A stretch of DNA of 64,000 nt from Amoebidium appalachense (taxonomy: Eukaryota > Ichthyosporea), in the NCBI GenBank assembly GCA_963693365.1, contig CAVNZM010000006.1:9176001-9240000 (forward strand), written 5' to 3'. Both the position numbers and the translations under genes were made by a program. Each line of letters starts with the position of its first letter. Within the stretch, counting starts at the first letter, position 1. Under the pieces are notes generated by a model that had not been told where the DNA came from, did no database searches, and saw only the letters and a list, made by a program, of their open reading frames with translations. Positions 1 to 38,072 of this stretch are shown in pieces.

Positions 1-25278
<25,278 letters not shown>

Positions 25279-26109
25279 TTTTTCGGTTATATGGATGCGA
25301 ACCGTGCAAACAACCTGAGAAGAAAAAAAATAAAAAGAAAATCCCTCAGGAGATCTATCTGTGCCAACAAACGTGTCTATCCCGCCTTGCATTCATTCTT
25401 ATGGCAACAAGATGTCCCCAAGGCCGGGGGGGACGCCACACGGATCCCAACCTCAACTTTGCCAAAACCCTTAGCTAGTGTGTCACTAAAAAATTTTAAG
25501 GTTGTTCAACTCCTTTCAAAACACGCCATCATGAGCGTGCTCCATCCATACCCTTCAATCACAGCTAGAGCTTTATCTTGTGAGCTAGCCTTTATTTTAG
25601 GAATGCACGTACAACATGTCACTGTTTACGTTTTACACACCACTGCAGCAGAGCTGGTGACTGTGACCTGGTATCGGAAGTCCTAAAAGGCTCGTTAGCC
25701 AAATAGACTCTTACAATCGCAAATCGTTAAAATCGCTCTTTTTTGAGGGCATATTTGACGAATCAAGATACGGAAAGTCCAAATTCGGTGATTTTGTTTT
25801 ATGTTGTTGTTGAGGCGGCTCACGGACAGTTTTGGCGCGAAAACTTATGATAAAGCTATTTCATACACACAGTATGCACTTTAGTGTGTGTACACAGCTG
25901 CACAGCTGGCAGAGCCCAGAAAATTACGTTCCTTCTTAACATCGCTCCCTTGGCACAAAATATATAACGGTTTAGCTGGTGCCCAAAAAGCGGTTTGCAA
26001 ACCTTAAACCAACCGATGCAAGCAATCTTCTTTGTTGCATAGTGCCCCTCCCAAACCCTGAACTTTAGCTGATTCACCACCTTCTCCCAGCTGTTCCGCC
26101 TAAACCAAC
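25279..26109. promoter_or_regulatory. divergent intergenic region between the BLTP1-like gene and the coiled-coil gene
   Basis: This region of 831 bases separates two divergent start codons, so both promoters probably lie here. It is ordinary mixed sequence with no long homopolymer or microsatellite, unlike both flanking genes. No TATA or CCAAT box stands out. Inferred from gene order only. Confidence 0.6.
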
Positions 26110-26957
26110 ATGGCTCCTACCCGCTATGAACTGGAGTCCTTGGCAACCGCCTTGGAGTCCCTAGAAGCCCGTGAGTCGAGCACTCGCTTTTTTTTCGCGT
26201 CCTTCCCATGTTTGGCCTTTTTTATCTTTGGTTGTGTTGCATCCTTGATCTTCTTAAGATCTCCTTGGTTTGCTTTCGGCAGCCAAATCTGGTTGCAAGG
26301 GAAAACTCTGGATAACACATCACGCTTCAGCAGCAGGCGACAACTTAAGCTTTTTGTCTTTTTGTCCAGAGACTTAATCTTGGCCTAAATGCACCTGTTT
26401 CAGGCAGGCGATGTCTGCCGGTAACTCACTGGAAGCTTTTTTTGTGCTTTCTCTTACAGAGCACCCACACCTCCACACCCTTGGTTAGCAGCGCCATACG
26501 TGACTAAGTTTCCGGTTCATCTGACCGGCATCTTGCCTTTATTTCAGAGAAGAAGGAGAGCAGCCGTCGCACCTCTGAGTTTCGTCTGGCAGCAGAAAAG
26601 CTCCAGCAGATTCAGCTAGAGGGTAAGTCACAAGGGAACGTGAGTACATGAATCGTTGCGAAGTTTGTGGAAATGAATTGGCAGCATTTTTGTCCTTCCT
26701 TTGCTCTAAGGATTGGGGCTCGGTTCACAAAGGCATGTAGAGCTGCCTGAAGGGTGAGAGCTAACCCGTTCTGCTTGTATGAGATATGTGTGTCTGTAGC
26801 CTTTTTTCGCCTTTTTTCCCGTGCCTTTTTTTTTGGGTCCTCTTTTCCCCCTCCACCTTTATGTCAGACCAATAGGCGTTGTTTTTGTTTGTTTTTTTTT
26901 TGTTTTTTTTTTTGTTTTTTTTTGTTTAGTTTTTTTTTTTTGGGTCGGGGGGAAGGT

Positions 26958-26995
<38 letters not shown>

Positions 26996-27103
26996 GGCTG
27001 TGTGCGTGCTTTTGCCACTGTGATAGAACTTCTTGTGCCTCCCTCTTCTTGTTGACATTGATAAGTCTTCTCTTTTTCAGGTTGAAGGGGCGGGGGAGGG
27101 GCG

Positions 27104-27140
<37 letters not shown>

Positions 27141-27360
27141 GGATATAAGCAGTTGTGCATGACAAAAATAGTGTGTGAGGCAGGTTTGGGTTTTCAACTT
27201 TTTGATATGCTGTTGTGTGTGTGCATCCCCGCCAGGGTCTGCACACATTGTGTAGGTTATTTTGTTTGCTTGCTTCGTTTGTTTTTTCCCCTTTTACTGT
27301 TTTCTTTTTGTTTTTGTGTTTTCGCTGGGATAAATTTTTTTGGGTGCGGGTGGGGAGGAA

Positions 27361-27402
<42 letters not shown>

Positions 27403-27685
27403 TCGATGTCCCGTGGTAGTTTAAAAAATTATACTTGCCGATATGCCAACTGTTATGGTACTTGTGGGTAAATGAACTTATTTGGATGGTGGTACATACT
27501 GTCTTGTTTCATTGATCTTGTGTGTGCCCAAACACCAAGTGATTGTGTGTGCACGGAGTGCCACGTGCGCACGGCATCATAGATGTGCATGTGTGTGTGT
27601 GCGTGCGTATGTGGGTGGCTGTTTCTTTTTTTTTTTTTTTTTTTTTTTTGGTGGTGGTGGGGGGGGGGGGGGGGGGGGGGGAGGG

Positions 27686-27726
<41 letters not shown>

Positions 27727-28816
27727 GATCCTAACACTGGCCTGCATTGTAGAGCAAAAAGTGCTGATTGGAGTCCAGAATGAACTTCAGGCTTTGAAAG
27801 GTATCAGCCCAGGTCACAAGAGCCCGTTCTTTTCACTGCTTGCACCCCTACATGCACACATACCCCCCTTGCCGTCTCTCTCTCTCCTAGGCCTCTCTCT
27901 CTCTCCCCCCCCCCCCCTCCCCCCCCCCCCCCCCCCCCCCCCCGCCCCCGCCCCCCCTCCTTTACCCCTGCTTCCCTACTACCGTACTACCAGTAAGCCT
28001 GCTTTCACACAATAAATCCCCTGCCGCCCTTTACCCATCCATTTGCTCCTTATCTTCTGCATTCCCTTTCATACACTCCGACTATTCCTTCATGCATCAG
28101 ACAAGTATGCTCCCCAATGCACTGTGCCAGCTTGAACATTCGAGTTATTCCTGCATGTGGGGATCCTGTTTGTTGTGCACTTAGACACGAATTTGCACAC
28201 CGATAGTCACAACAATTCTATTACAAGCGGGGCAATTTCATTTATGGCTATACTAGGATGCAGTGAGATCTCTCATCGACTGTCAAGATATCTGGTTTGT
28301 AAATGCAAATAAGCAAACCCCTTCCTAATCGAGTACAAATAATCTCAACAGAGGAAGCTGCAAGCTCAGAGGCACGCATTCGGCTGCAGGACAAAATCCT
28401 GGACAGGTATTTCAATCTCTCTCTACGTGTGTCTTGGGCCTATTCCACACTGTAGAATACTAAGTTTCTCCAGGTGGCTTTGTTTGTTTAGTTGCATCGT
28501 AGGTGCTTGTCATCAAGTTGGATACAAGTGCTGACGGTTGGGGCGCAGGCTGAGGGCCAAAAAGGCCAAGGAGGAGGATGCAATCAAGAAGCTGGCAGAT
28601 GAGCGCATGAAGCTGACAAAGGGCCGTGCAGCCCACCGGTACGTGGTATTTTGCTTGAGTGTATTGTCGCCAGTTGCTCGTGAAAGTAGGTGCGCAAAAA
28701 AACCGAGCCACCGGGATGTATGTTTCTGTGGTGTAATGGACGTGGGGGAACGTGGGAGGCCTGAGGTTCGGAGTAGGTGGGGGAGGGGGGGGGGGGGGTC
28801 TTTTTCCTTTTTTTTT

Positions 28817-28847
<31 letters not shown>

Positions 28848-29136
28848 GAGGAGGAAGGGGGAGGGGGGCGCTGGGAGGGGGGGGGGGGGGGGAGTCAACC
28901 ATAGCTTTTCGCTTACCTTGGGTCTATGTGCGTAATTTGAGTTTGCTGACATATGGTGTGGTGCAGGGCCAAGTTCACTGAGCAGATGGACGAGCTGAAC
29001 AAGATTCTCGGCTACAAGGCCACGGCATATGCATTCACCAGTGGACGGGAGGAGATGGCCATGCTCAAGGCCCAGGTGGAGGAGTTGACTAACAAAGGTA
29101 GAAGTGGGTGTGGGGTTGTGGTTTTTTTTTTTTTTT

Positions 29137-29180
<44 letters not shown>

Positions 29181-29501
29181 GGAGAATATGAGTAAAGGTG
29201 GTGATCAGTTGAGGTGTTGCTGTGTGTATGATGCACCCTGTCAATGAGCTTGTTGTTGCTTGGATTGCTTGTTCTGTGGATGAGTTTTTTCTCTTTTTTT
29301 CTTTGTTTCCGAGGTGTGGCTGCTGATATTGTTGAATGGAAAGACTTCAACAGGTGCCTTCGAGAGCTGGAATAGTTGTCCGAGGAACGGTTTTGTTTTC
29401 TTTGAATTGCTGTATCTTCTCTCCGGGGGACTTCTTGGAGTGTACGTCAATTGTTTTGTGTGTGTGTCTTTTGCTGGTATACTATGTAGGGAAAGGGAGA
29501 G

Positions 29502-29573
<72 letters not shown>

Positions 29574-30299
29574 TGTATGTGTGTGTGCGTGTGTGTGTGT
29601 GTGTGTTGGAGGGGAAGAGGGGGAGGAGGGAGGGGGCTTCTAATTTAATGTCCTTCATTTTCCTCCATCAGTGCGTCTGCTGGACAATGAGCTCTATCTG
29701 GCCGAGAGAGCTGAGGGCTTCCGTGCCGAGGAGAGCGGGCAAGGTATACGTAACTTCCCCCCCTGCCCCCCCCCCCCCCCCCCCCTTCCCCACCTCTCTT
29801 CCCCCCCCCCCCCCCCTCCCCCCTCTCTTTCTCATGCCCGGCCCTTCTCGATTGCCCACCTACCACCTAGACTAACACCACCAAACTCACCCCTTAGCCT
29901 GAAACACACGTGCATGTGTACACCCACATATGCCTTCTCTTCGACCTCTTCCTCCTCCTGCTCCCATACACACGTTTTGTTGTGATGGTGGTGGGAGGTG
30001 GCAGTGGTGGTGGTGGTGGTGACGCTTTTAAGCCGGGGAAGAGGGGGGGGGGGGGGGGGGGGGGGGGACGACTGAGGCTGGCCAGGGGTTCTTTGTTCAC
30101 TGTAATGTTTTTGGCCTGTTAAGTATTTTGCTATCTCGCTCGCCAGTAGGGCCATTATTGACTTACGGCTGAGATAAATTACATATGGCCATCGAATCTT
30201 TCTCTGTCCATTAGGTAACAATTGCATGTGTGTGTTCGTGGATGTGGTTTATCATGGATGGTAACCAATTGCAACTTGAAGCCTGTATGAGGCTACGAC

Positions 30300-30330
<31 letters not shown>

Positions 30331-30366
30331 GGTGGTGGTGGTGGTGGTGGTGGTTGTGTGTGTATG

Positions 30367-30416
<50 letters not shown>

Positions 30417-31137
30417 AGCAACTGCTGGTCTGATCAGCTCAACGAGATGATGCAACTGTGGGTACGAGAAACCCTAGCTTTTAAAGTTTGCTGCTTCGTG
30501 TGGCCAAACTCGTAGACTTATGATTTACTTTCTTCTCGGCTTCTAGATTGGTGTTTTTTTTTTTTTTTCAACCTGCTTGTAAGTCTGTAGACTTCCGGTT
30601 GACGTTATGATTTGTTGTTGCCCCAACACAGGGCTCGGGGAGGAGAGGGGGGGAGGGGGGAGGGGGATGGGGGGAGGCGGTGCGGGGCAGAGGGAGCGGA
30701 AAGGGGAGGGGAAGGGAACTGCCAGGGGGAGGGGGTTGGGGGGGGGGGGGAGGTTGCAGAAATTTTTTTTGGGTTCCGGCTTATTTTAACGATTCTTTTC
30801 TAATTGTCAGTCCTGGCTGATGCCAATACCAAGGGGGCCCCGGTATGCTCTGAGGCCACAGAGGTATCAATTGATTGTGTTTGTGCATGTGGCATTTCTT
30901 CGTGCAGCTGGCCTTTCTGTTTTATTGCTTTGAACATTATACGTTTTCACATCACACTTGCCCGTTTTTGTGTTATGGTGCGTAAATTGCTTGGCTTGGC
31001 AACGGTTGTGCACAGTGGATGGTGTACGGCCACTATGATGTACGGCCACCATAAATACTTTTGTAATTCCTTACGAGCGGCATCTGTTGAGGTCTGGGGT
31101 TCTTGGATGCGCATGCAGGGAAGGAGGATTTTTTTTT

Positions 31138-31183
<46 letters not shown>

Positions 31184-32155
31184 GAAGAAGGTTGTTAAAG
31201 TTATGTGTGAGTGGTTGTTTATATGGTGGGTGAGAGGCAGAGTGGATTTGTGCGTAGTTGCAGGTGCTAGTGCGTAGTGTGGTTATGTTGGGACAAGAGC
31301 CTCGTTTTTTTTTTTTTTTTTTTTTTTTTTTTTGTCCCAGTATAGTTACAAAATCTTTTTTTTGTGGGGGGGGGGGGGAGGGGGAGGGGGGGGGGGGGGG
31401 GGGGGAAGGCAGGGGGGTTGGTTGGTTGTTCTCCATTCTTACGTCTTGAGGTTCCTAAGTTAGTCTTTTGAAAGATTCTGTTTTATTCTTCATAGTTTCG
31501 GGCGGGGGTCCTCTGAAGGGGCCTCTCTCGGTATTTCCTTGTTGTGTAGTTTAGGGAGCCCCTGTAACAGCCCCCACACCACGAAGTTCATCCGATTCCC
31601 CTTGGTTCTTCTGTTCTTGGGGAGCCGCAAAACCGGTGGTAGTGGCATGTTTATGGTTTTTTTTTTTTTTTTTTTTTTTTTGTTGGGGGGGGGAGGGGGG
31701 GGGGAAGACTGGGGGGAGAGAGGGAAGGGGGGGGGGGGGGATTTGAAACTTATGTGTGTTTGTCTTTATTCTTGACGCCGGCCATACATGTCTGTCGGTG
31801 CGCTTGTAGCACTCAAAACACAAGTGCCCATACATGTGCAACTGTTGATACACACCCACGTGCCCATGTTCACATCCATGAGGACAGGCTGACGACGCTG
31901 GCATGTCTGCCCCATTTGCTCCAGTTGAGATCATCTACGAGAAATGGACTGACCGTAGGACTGCCTACTCTCTCTTCAAGTATGCTCCATGTGAATGCCT
32001 GACCAATATACCTCGCTTTGTTGCTCGCTCCCTTACCCCAATGCATGCCCTTATACTTAGGCCTGCCGTTGTACATGTGTTTAGAATCACGTTGAATGCT
32101 ATATTTTTAAAGAAAAAAAAACTCCCCCCTCCCCCCCTTTTTTTTTCCTTTTTTT

Positions 32156-32205
<50 letters not shown>

Positions 32206-32806
32206 CTAGGTAATTGTTATCTAAGCAAATTTTACACTTTGGCACCTGCTTCAAGCCTCCTTTGAAATGGGCTATTCATCTACATGTGCACTGCATTGTG
32301 CGGACTGCTTCTGCATAAGACATTGGTGTGACGATGGTGACGCTGTCAGGGTGGAGCTGGAAAAAGGCATACAAGTGGGCCAAGCAGCTGCAGGTGCAGT
32401 CGACGACCAGAACCAAGCGCTGGCTGCCAACATCATTGAGATGCAAACGTAAGTGGTGGTGCTGATTCATGTGCACAAGCCTTTTCAACGCAGAAAACTT
32501 CTTATCTATGTGCATCACACACGTTTTTCATTTTTCTCTTCTTCTTCTTCTTCTTCTTCTTTTCTTTTTTTTTTTTTGGGGGGGGGGGGGGGGTCGTGGA
32601 AAGTACGCACACACCACAACTGTCCTCCCCGCCTACGCACAAAGCATTTTGGCAAACAGTTAGGACATTGTATGTGCTTGTGTGCTCCCCACCATTCAAT
32701 ACGATGCACGTTGTCGGGCCCACCTCCCCTAATTGATGACTAACGATGTTACGGTTTCAGGTATGTGGAGGAGCTCAAGGCCACCATGCCCGCAAAGGCC
32801 AACTAG
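26110..32806 (+). CDS. coiled-coil protein of 273 aa, 11 exons, family not recognised
   Basis: Exons: 26110-26170, 26548-26622, 27753-27800, 28352-28406, 28549-28638, 28967-29097, 29672-29743, 30811-30863, 31888-31979, 32350-32448, 32761-32806. All ten junctions agree in phase and the model totals 822 bases including TAG. The protein is charged and almost wholly helical-looking: KLQQIQLEEQKVLIGVQNEL, RLRAKKAKEEDAIKKLADER, AMLKAQVEELTNK and a C-terminal YVEELKATMPAKAN. Heptad-like spacing suggests a coiled coil through about residues 5-170, a short Ala/Gly/Pro-containing break (ADDAGMSAPFAP), then a second helix. No signal peptide or membrane segment. A cytoskeletal or scaffold role is possible but unsupported. 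The entry to exon 3 is chosen at TTGTAG because a good branch site (CCTAAC) lies just upstream and the phase fits. An ATTAAA lies about 125 bases after the stop. Confidence 0.85.
26880..26991. repeat. T-rich then G composite tract (intron 2)
   Basis: T runs broken by single G pass into about 35 G on the coding strand. Similar composites recur in this gene at 27355-27399, 27630-27725, 28800-28890, 29123-29178, 31130-31182, 31660-31740, 32138-32205 and 32566-32593, always T before G on the plus strand. Confidence 0.9.
29504..29605. repeat. (GT)n microsatellite in intron 6 of the coiled-coil gene
   Basis: About 34 GT units followed by interrupted GT repeats. Confidence 0.92.
30302..30414. repeat. 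T29-(GGT)n-(GT)n-G46 compound tract
   Basis: About 28 T, about eight GGT units, a few GT and 46 G (30369-30414) follow in order. It lies in the coiled-coil gene intron between exons 7 and 8. The order T, GGT, GT, G is repeated at 41608-41740. Confidence 0.93.
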
Positions 32807-33170
32807 ATACTGCTGCCAAACCAGTAAACGAGGCCAACTGTAGTGGTTCAAGCAGTAGACGAAACCTAAAATTATAGAAGCAGTGTGTGTGTCTGTGTAA
32901 ATGTATGTTATGTTTGTGTTGCCTAACGTATTAAACTGAGCAGTAGACTATTTTAGGCTCGCGGTGTGTTATCCGCATAGTGACATTCTCGTTGAAATAA
33001 TTTAGATTCATGGCTGAAAAAAAAAAAGGGGGGGATACCAAGCACTGCTTTCGTAATCAAACATAAATCGATTTATCATAAGGCTGACCAAATTCTGCAA
33101 TCTAAGCTGGGCCCTATCCGTGCATCAGGAGAAGTAGGGTATGCTAGTGTATCACGAGGGGTGTTTGGTG

Positions 33171-33209
<39 letters not shown>

Positions 33210-34400
33210 TCTCCTCTACTCTGAGCTCATAAAAACTGAGAAACATGAAGACGTGCTATCAAACAAGTATTGTAGTGGTGATTCTGTACGGATCCACGCA
33301 TATAGGTCGAGTAAATTTGTCAGTGAGAACTCTGGGATAACCACGTTTAGTTTCATGTGTTTTGCAAGTGGCTGAAAGCATGGAAATGTGTAGCCTGTCT
33401 ATTACATATCAGGTGGTGACGAAGCCGGGGCGCCGGCGCGCGTGCTTGAAGGTGTACTTGTATGTGGACTGCAGGGGGGAGTGCATTCTCTGTGCCCACC
33501 ACGTGCATGCCAGGTGTGTGACTTATGCACCGCTTGAACGTTGTAGAGCCTTTCGGTTACAAACATGCAAGTTTATGTTGATGCTGATGTAAACGCTGAT
33601 AATATCAACTTTTTCAGACGCCACTAAAACTCTTTCTCCTTTGAGAGTAAAAAATAACGCTCGCTTCTCATTTCTCACAAATGCACACATGTAAAGTTCA
33701 GTTCTGTAGGAGGTCAAGGACTTTATTATGAATTCAAAACCAAAATGCACATCGAAGCAGCGAAGGGAGAGCTTACACACACACACAGCAGTCCGCCGGA
33801 CAGAAAAGCCAGAAAAAAACACCCGGCTCACTGCACCGACAAGACGTGACCACACAAATGTGAAGTTTCTACGTAAATTGGAGACTAATTCCGAATTAGA
33901 ATGGCTGAAAGTCAAATGTTTTCGTTGGAACCCCTTTTTAGGATTGAAAGGTTGGGTTTTTCTTAAAGTTCATAAAACTTGTTTTATTTGTTTGTCGTAA
34001 ACGTTGTGAATAGGGGGATTCAAATATCAGCTGGGATGTCCAACAACCTGATTGGTGCACAAAAGTACGATTGACGCAAGATTAGCCAATCAAATCGCTC
34101 CTCGACGAAGACTTTTAGCCTAAAAAGGCAAGTTTATGACGTAGTACTGTACTGGGCAGTTGGAGCACATGTCCTGAGTGTAGAAAAACCTGCCGCCTTC
34201 AGGGTGTTTGCTCAGTCCAAGGCTTGGCAGTCCTTTTGGCGTGTTGGGGTGTGCGTGCGTTTCAACAGTAACGCTGTACTCTGCTAGGTCAGAAGGTCTA
34301 CTTTTTGTTCACTTACAACTTACTTCGTTGTAAGTAAGCTTTTATCTAAACCTTCTGTAGCCTTGTGGTGTGCTTCTAGCACGTGTGTGTAACCTTCAAC
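32807..34400. other. intergenic region upstream of TIM17
   Basis: Holds an ATTAAA near 32930 (likely 3' end of the coiled-coil gene), a G tract at about 33173-33207 and otherwise mixed sequence. A 130-codon minus-strand open frame at 33523-33915 has no recognisable features. The last 800 bases before the TIM17 ATG have no homopolymer longer than about 8. A CCAAT-type element (TTAGCCAATCAAATCG) sits about 315 bases before that ATG. Confidence 0.55.
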
Positions 34401-36445
34401 ATGTCTGACGCCGAGATGATGCGCAACCCTTGGTAAGTGCGAGCATTCACCAGTTCTCTTCACACCTTTGAGTATTTACTTTACTTGTGTGTGGTTTTGC
34501 TCAAGATTTCCCAACTTTTTTTCCCCCCCAACTTCCTTGTCGGACGTTTTGGTCCTGTGTCCTGCATGGCTTCTAAACTTGAGTAAGTTAAATCAAAAGG
34601 GTGTCCAACCGTTGGAGTAGTGTTGACCAGGTGTCTACCAGCCCCTACAGAATCCTGGATGACTTTGGCGGTGCATTCGCCATGGGCGCCATAGGAGGCA
34701 CAGTCTGGCATGCAGTGAAGGGCTACAAGAACTCTCCTCCTGTAACCCCCCCCCCCCCCCCCCTCCCCCCCCAGCCCTCCCCCCCAAGCCCGCCCGCCCC
34801 TCCCCCCAGGATTTCCCTGCTGCCCATACACTTTATCCCCCCCCCCCCCCCCCCCCCCCCGGACCTCCGGCACATATTCTCTGCGTGTGCCCTGCATTAT
34901 CTACTTTGTTCTTAAAGGTTGTGAAAGTGTACTTTACGCTGTGAAACATACTCAAACCCGCCACCCCCCGCCCCTCTTTCCCCCTCGGCCCGTTGCATGC
35001 TGTGTTCAATTTCTTCTGGTTGGCATGCCCTTTCTTCTTTTCTGTTTTTTGTGTCTGGTTTATGTGCTTTTTACACTGTCATCACTTCCTATCATTCTCT
35101 CGTAATTCCCTCCCCCTCCCAACCCCTCCTCCCTTTCCTCCTTTCCCCTCCCCTTTCCCGACGCATTGCCCCGGCTGTGTGAGCCATGTCACCACACTTT
35201 AAACTTATACACAGCTTTCCACTGGTTAGTTTTTCTAAACGTGCACTTGAAGCACTTGCTCCTGCTGTGCTTGTATTTGGCAGCTGATCATGGCGGGGAT
35301 GAGATGGTTTTTTCACTTTCTTCCCCTTCCACCTGTTCTTTTCTGTGGGTGCTTTTTTTGGGGGGAGGGAGGGGAGCACAAGCGTGATAAATTGGTGAGA
35401 GTTTTAAGCTCTAAGACCTCCGTCTGTTGACAGGGCATGAGGATGAGGAGCAGTGTGAATGCCGTGAAGGCCAGAGCACCAGTTCTGGGCGGCAACTTTG
35501 CTGCCTGGGGTGGCATGTTTTCGATCTTCGATTGCACACTTGTGGCTGTGAGGCAAAAGGAAGATCCCTGGAACGCTATTCTGAGCGGGGCTCTTACTGG
35601 CGGTGTCCTGGCCGCACGAGGTAAGATTGGAATATGGATGGGCAGGGTAGAGGTCGTGTGAGGGGTGTGGAGAGGGGGGAGGTGGTTGGAGAGGGGGGGG
35701 CTCGGAGATGTAGTTGTATGAAGCTACAAGGAGGTAATATGACCTGAACTTGAAAGCCTTGCCGCACGAGGTACTAGATAGGAATGTGGGCCAGCAAGGC
35801 ACATATGGCAGGGAGGGGGTGTGACGGGGGGGGGGGGGGGGGTGTCTTTTTTTTCTTTGTTTCTTTTTTTTTTGTGTGTGGGGGGGGGGGGGGAGGGAGG
35901 GGGGGGGGAGATATTCAAAGTAGGGTTTGCAGGAAATGTATGGTGTACCTGAGGCTGAAGGCAAGAGCCTGGTGCGTCGTTTTTTGGATGTTTTTTTTTT
36001 GGGTAAGATACTTTTAACAGACTCAGTGCGGGTACATCGAGGGGTACTGCACATATTTGTGGAATTGGAGTTTGAGACTAACGGGGGGAAGAGGGGGAGG
36101 GGTATTTATATTTGAGTGCTGAAATTATTAGTATCTGGTGGGGAGGGTGTGTAGGAGGCAGAATTGTGTTTCACTTATCCCTGCACAGCATTTGGGAAGG
36201 GGGGTTGGGCTTGGGCGAGTGTTTTTGTGTTGGTGAGCAAAGTGGAGAGAGTTTTTGCGCTGTGCTTATTTTTCCGTTCTGCAGGTGGTCTTAAGGCAGC
36301 CGGGCAGTCAGCTGTGATTGGCGGGGTGCTGCTGGCCATGATTGAGGGCCTTAACATTGCTATTACACGCGCGCTGGCCCCCAACACCAGGCCACAGATG
36401 ACCGAATTCCCAGAGGCACCTCTGCCCAAGGCTGCTGCTTACTAA
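34401..36445 (+). CDS. TIM17: mitochondrial import inner membrane translocase subunit TIM17
   Basis: Core subunit of the TIM23 presequence translocase, which inserts and imports presequence proteins at the mitochondrial inner membrane. Exons: 34401-34432, 34642-34741, 35434-35620, 36285-36445. All phases agree; 480 bases, 159 aa (animal TIM17A is about 171). Recognised motifs: [20 protein letters not shown], the VKGYKNSP turn, [20 protein letters not shown], and [20 protein letters not shown], followed by [13 protein letters not shown]. These are the four glycine-rich membrane segments typical of the Tim17/22/23 family, plus the family's KEDPWN loop. Exon 2 is entered at CTACCAG because the spliced codon TGC then restores the family CP motif. 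A variant 3' exon may exist further on (see 36938-37029). Confidence 0.95.
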
Positions 36446-36759
36446 ATGCTGCTCCTAGGTGGGTGGTGCTGCCCGTTGCTTGCTCCATGTGGTGGGGTTG
36501 TTGGTGGTGGTGTCTTCGGTGGTTCGTGTTTGCCAGTGTGGTTGTGTGTGTTTGGGGTGGGGAGGGGGGGCTTGGATCCACACGGCAATATGAAACTTTA
36601 CTGCACCTGCGTGAGCAGTCCTATGGTTTGTCACTCGTTGCAGTGCGGTAGAGTTCTTCTTCGGTGGTGGGTGTTCTGTGTTTTTCCTTTAGGAGGGGGG
36701 AATGGGTTTCTTGATTTGCACTAGTGGTGTTTGGGTTTTACCAGTGCGTTTTTTTTTTT

Positions 36760-36790
<31 letters not shown>

Positions 36791-36937
36791 GGGCTGGGGG
36801 AGGGGGTTTGGATGCACTTGTGGTTTATTACCCACTGCAGTTTGGCAGGGTTCTTCTTTGGTGGGGGTGTTCTGTGCTTTTCCTTTGGGAGAGGGAAAGG
36901 TTTTTTTGGTAAGATCGTATCCTCCTCAGGTGTGGAA

Positions 36938-37029
36938 GAGGGACCGTTCAGTTCTGTTGCTCTTGAACACCGACGTACCCATCAGCCGGCCCCCGTGATT
37001 GAGGTCCAGCAACAAGGTGGTAGATTCTA
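36938..37029 (+). other. possible alternative or untranslated 3' exon of TIM17
   Basis: After a CCTCCTCAG acceptor an open frame of about 30 codons (EEGPFSSVALEHRR...) runs to a TAG at 37027-37029. TIM17 exon 4 is followed, just past its stop codon, by a donor-like CCTAG/GTGGGT at about 36457, so this block could be spliced as 3' UTR or as an alternative tail. Inference only. Confidence 0.25.
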
Positions 37030-38072
37030 GATATATGATGCGAATGTCATGGTGTGTGTGCGAATTTGTAGGGAAAACAAGAGCTAGTGTCGGCAGAAAC
37101 GTGTAAATTTTCAGACAGCCGGCGCACGCGCACACCACGAAATGCCGCTAGTTGGCTACTTGGGGGCATGTCTGTATTAGAGCATGTAGAAGAAGCATGT
37201 AATGTAACTTAGTCCTGGGCTTGCGGTTTGAAGGTTAGTGCACACTAATATTAGGCGAGTGCCTTTTGGTATTATCACGAGTGCAGGCAACAACAGGGCA
37301 TTATGCAATTGCTCCTGCAAAAAAAATGTCTTTTTCCGTGACATTATCTACTTACTTCCTTTTGTTTTGTTCTCAGGGGGTTAGGGCATGATACCTTCTC
37401 CCCCCATAACCCCCTGCGCGGGTCACCTGGCCAGACATATGTTGCAAGTATAGTCATGCACATTACCAGCGTAAAGACTCTGCTCGCATCTCCGTGACAG
37501 TATATACCGAACAACGACATGCACAAGTTTTTGGGGTTAGGGCAGTCAGGGACTTATTTCTTTGTGTGTCGGAAGGTGGGTAAGGAAAAGCATTCCTTTA
37601 GGGCTGGGCATATGAAGTATGATGGATATGATGTGGTGGTGGTGGGGGATAATCTTTGCCCCGTAGGTATTCAGTGAAGCCCTCAGTGAGGCTCACTCAT
37701 GATCAGCTATTATAATAAAAAATTAAAAATGGGAAGCCGAGATGGCCGTGAGTGTGCTGATGACGGGTGATTACGTAACATCATTTTTGCGTAAAACGGG
37801 CAACCTAGTTCAAGGCCAGCCAGGCCAAAACTGCTGGCACGTACTGACTGTGCCCTCTAGCCGATGTACGATAGAATCGACGCTGGCAAGGGCAGGTGAG
37901 CACGTGATCAGTCGCTCTCCGGGTCGTCCGCGTTCCCTTGAAAAATAAGAGCTATCCTCAGAAGGTAGCTGCCAAAACTGCAACCAGCCTTCACTACTGC
38001 CTTCCGTGAATACTCTACTTAAACGCAACACCAGCTTATTCGAATTAGACCTTGTCGGGCTTAGCCAACACC
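37030..38072. promoter_or_regulatory. intergenic region and probable promoter of the TRIP4 gene
   Basis: About 1 kb of mixed sequence without long G/C tracts or microsatellites. It contains an 8-bp inverted repeat (GGGGGTTA ... TAACCCCC) at 37376-37414, an AATAAA-like stretch near 37713 and TGATTACGTAAC at about 37770, which resembles a CREB/ATF-type site. No mapped transcription start. Confidence 0.45.

Noticed and set aside
33523-33915. 130-codon minus-strand open frame between the coiled-coil gene and TIM17
   Set aside because: No recognisable motif, no splice or promoter support, and composition like the surrounding intergenic DNA.
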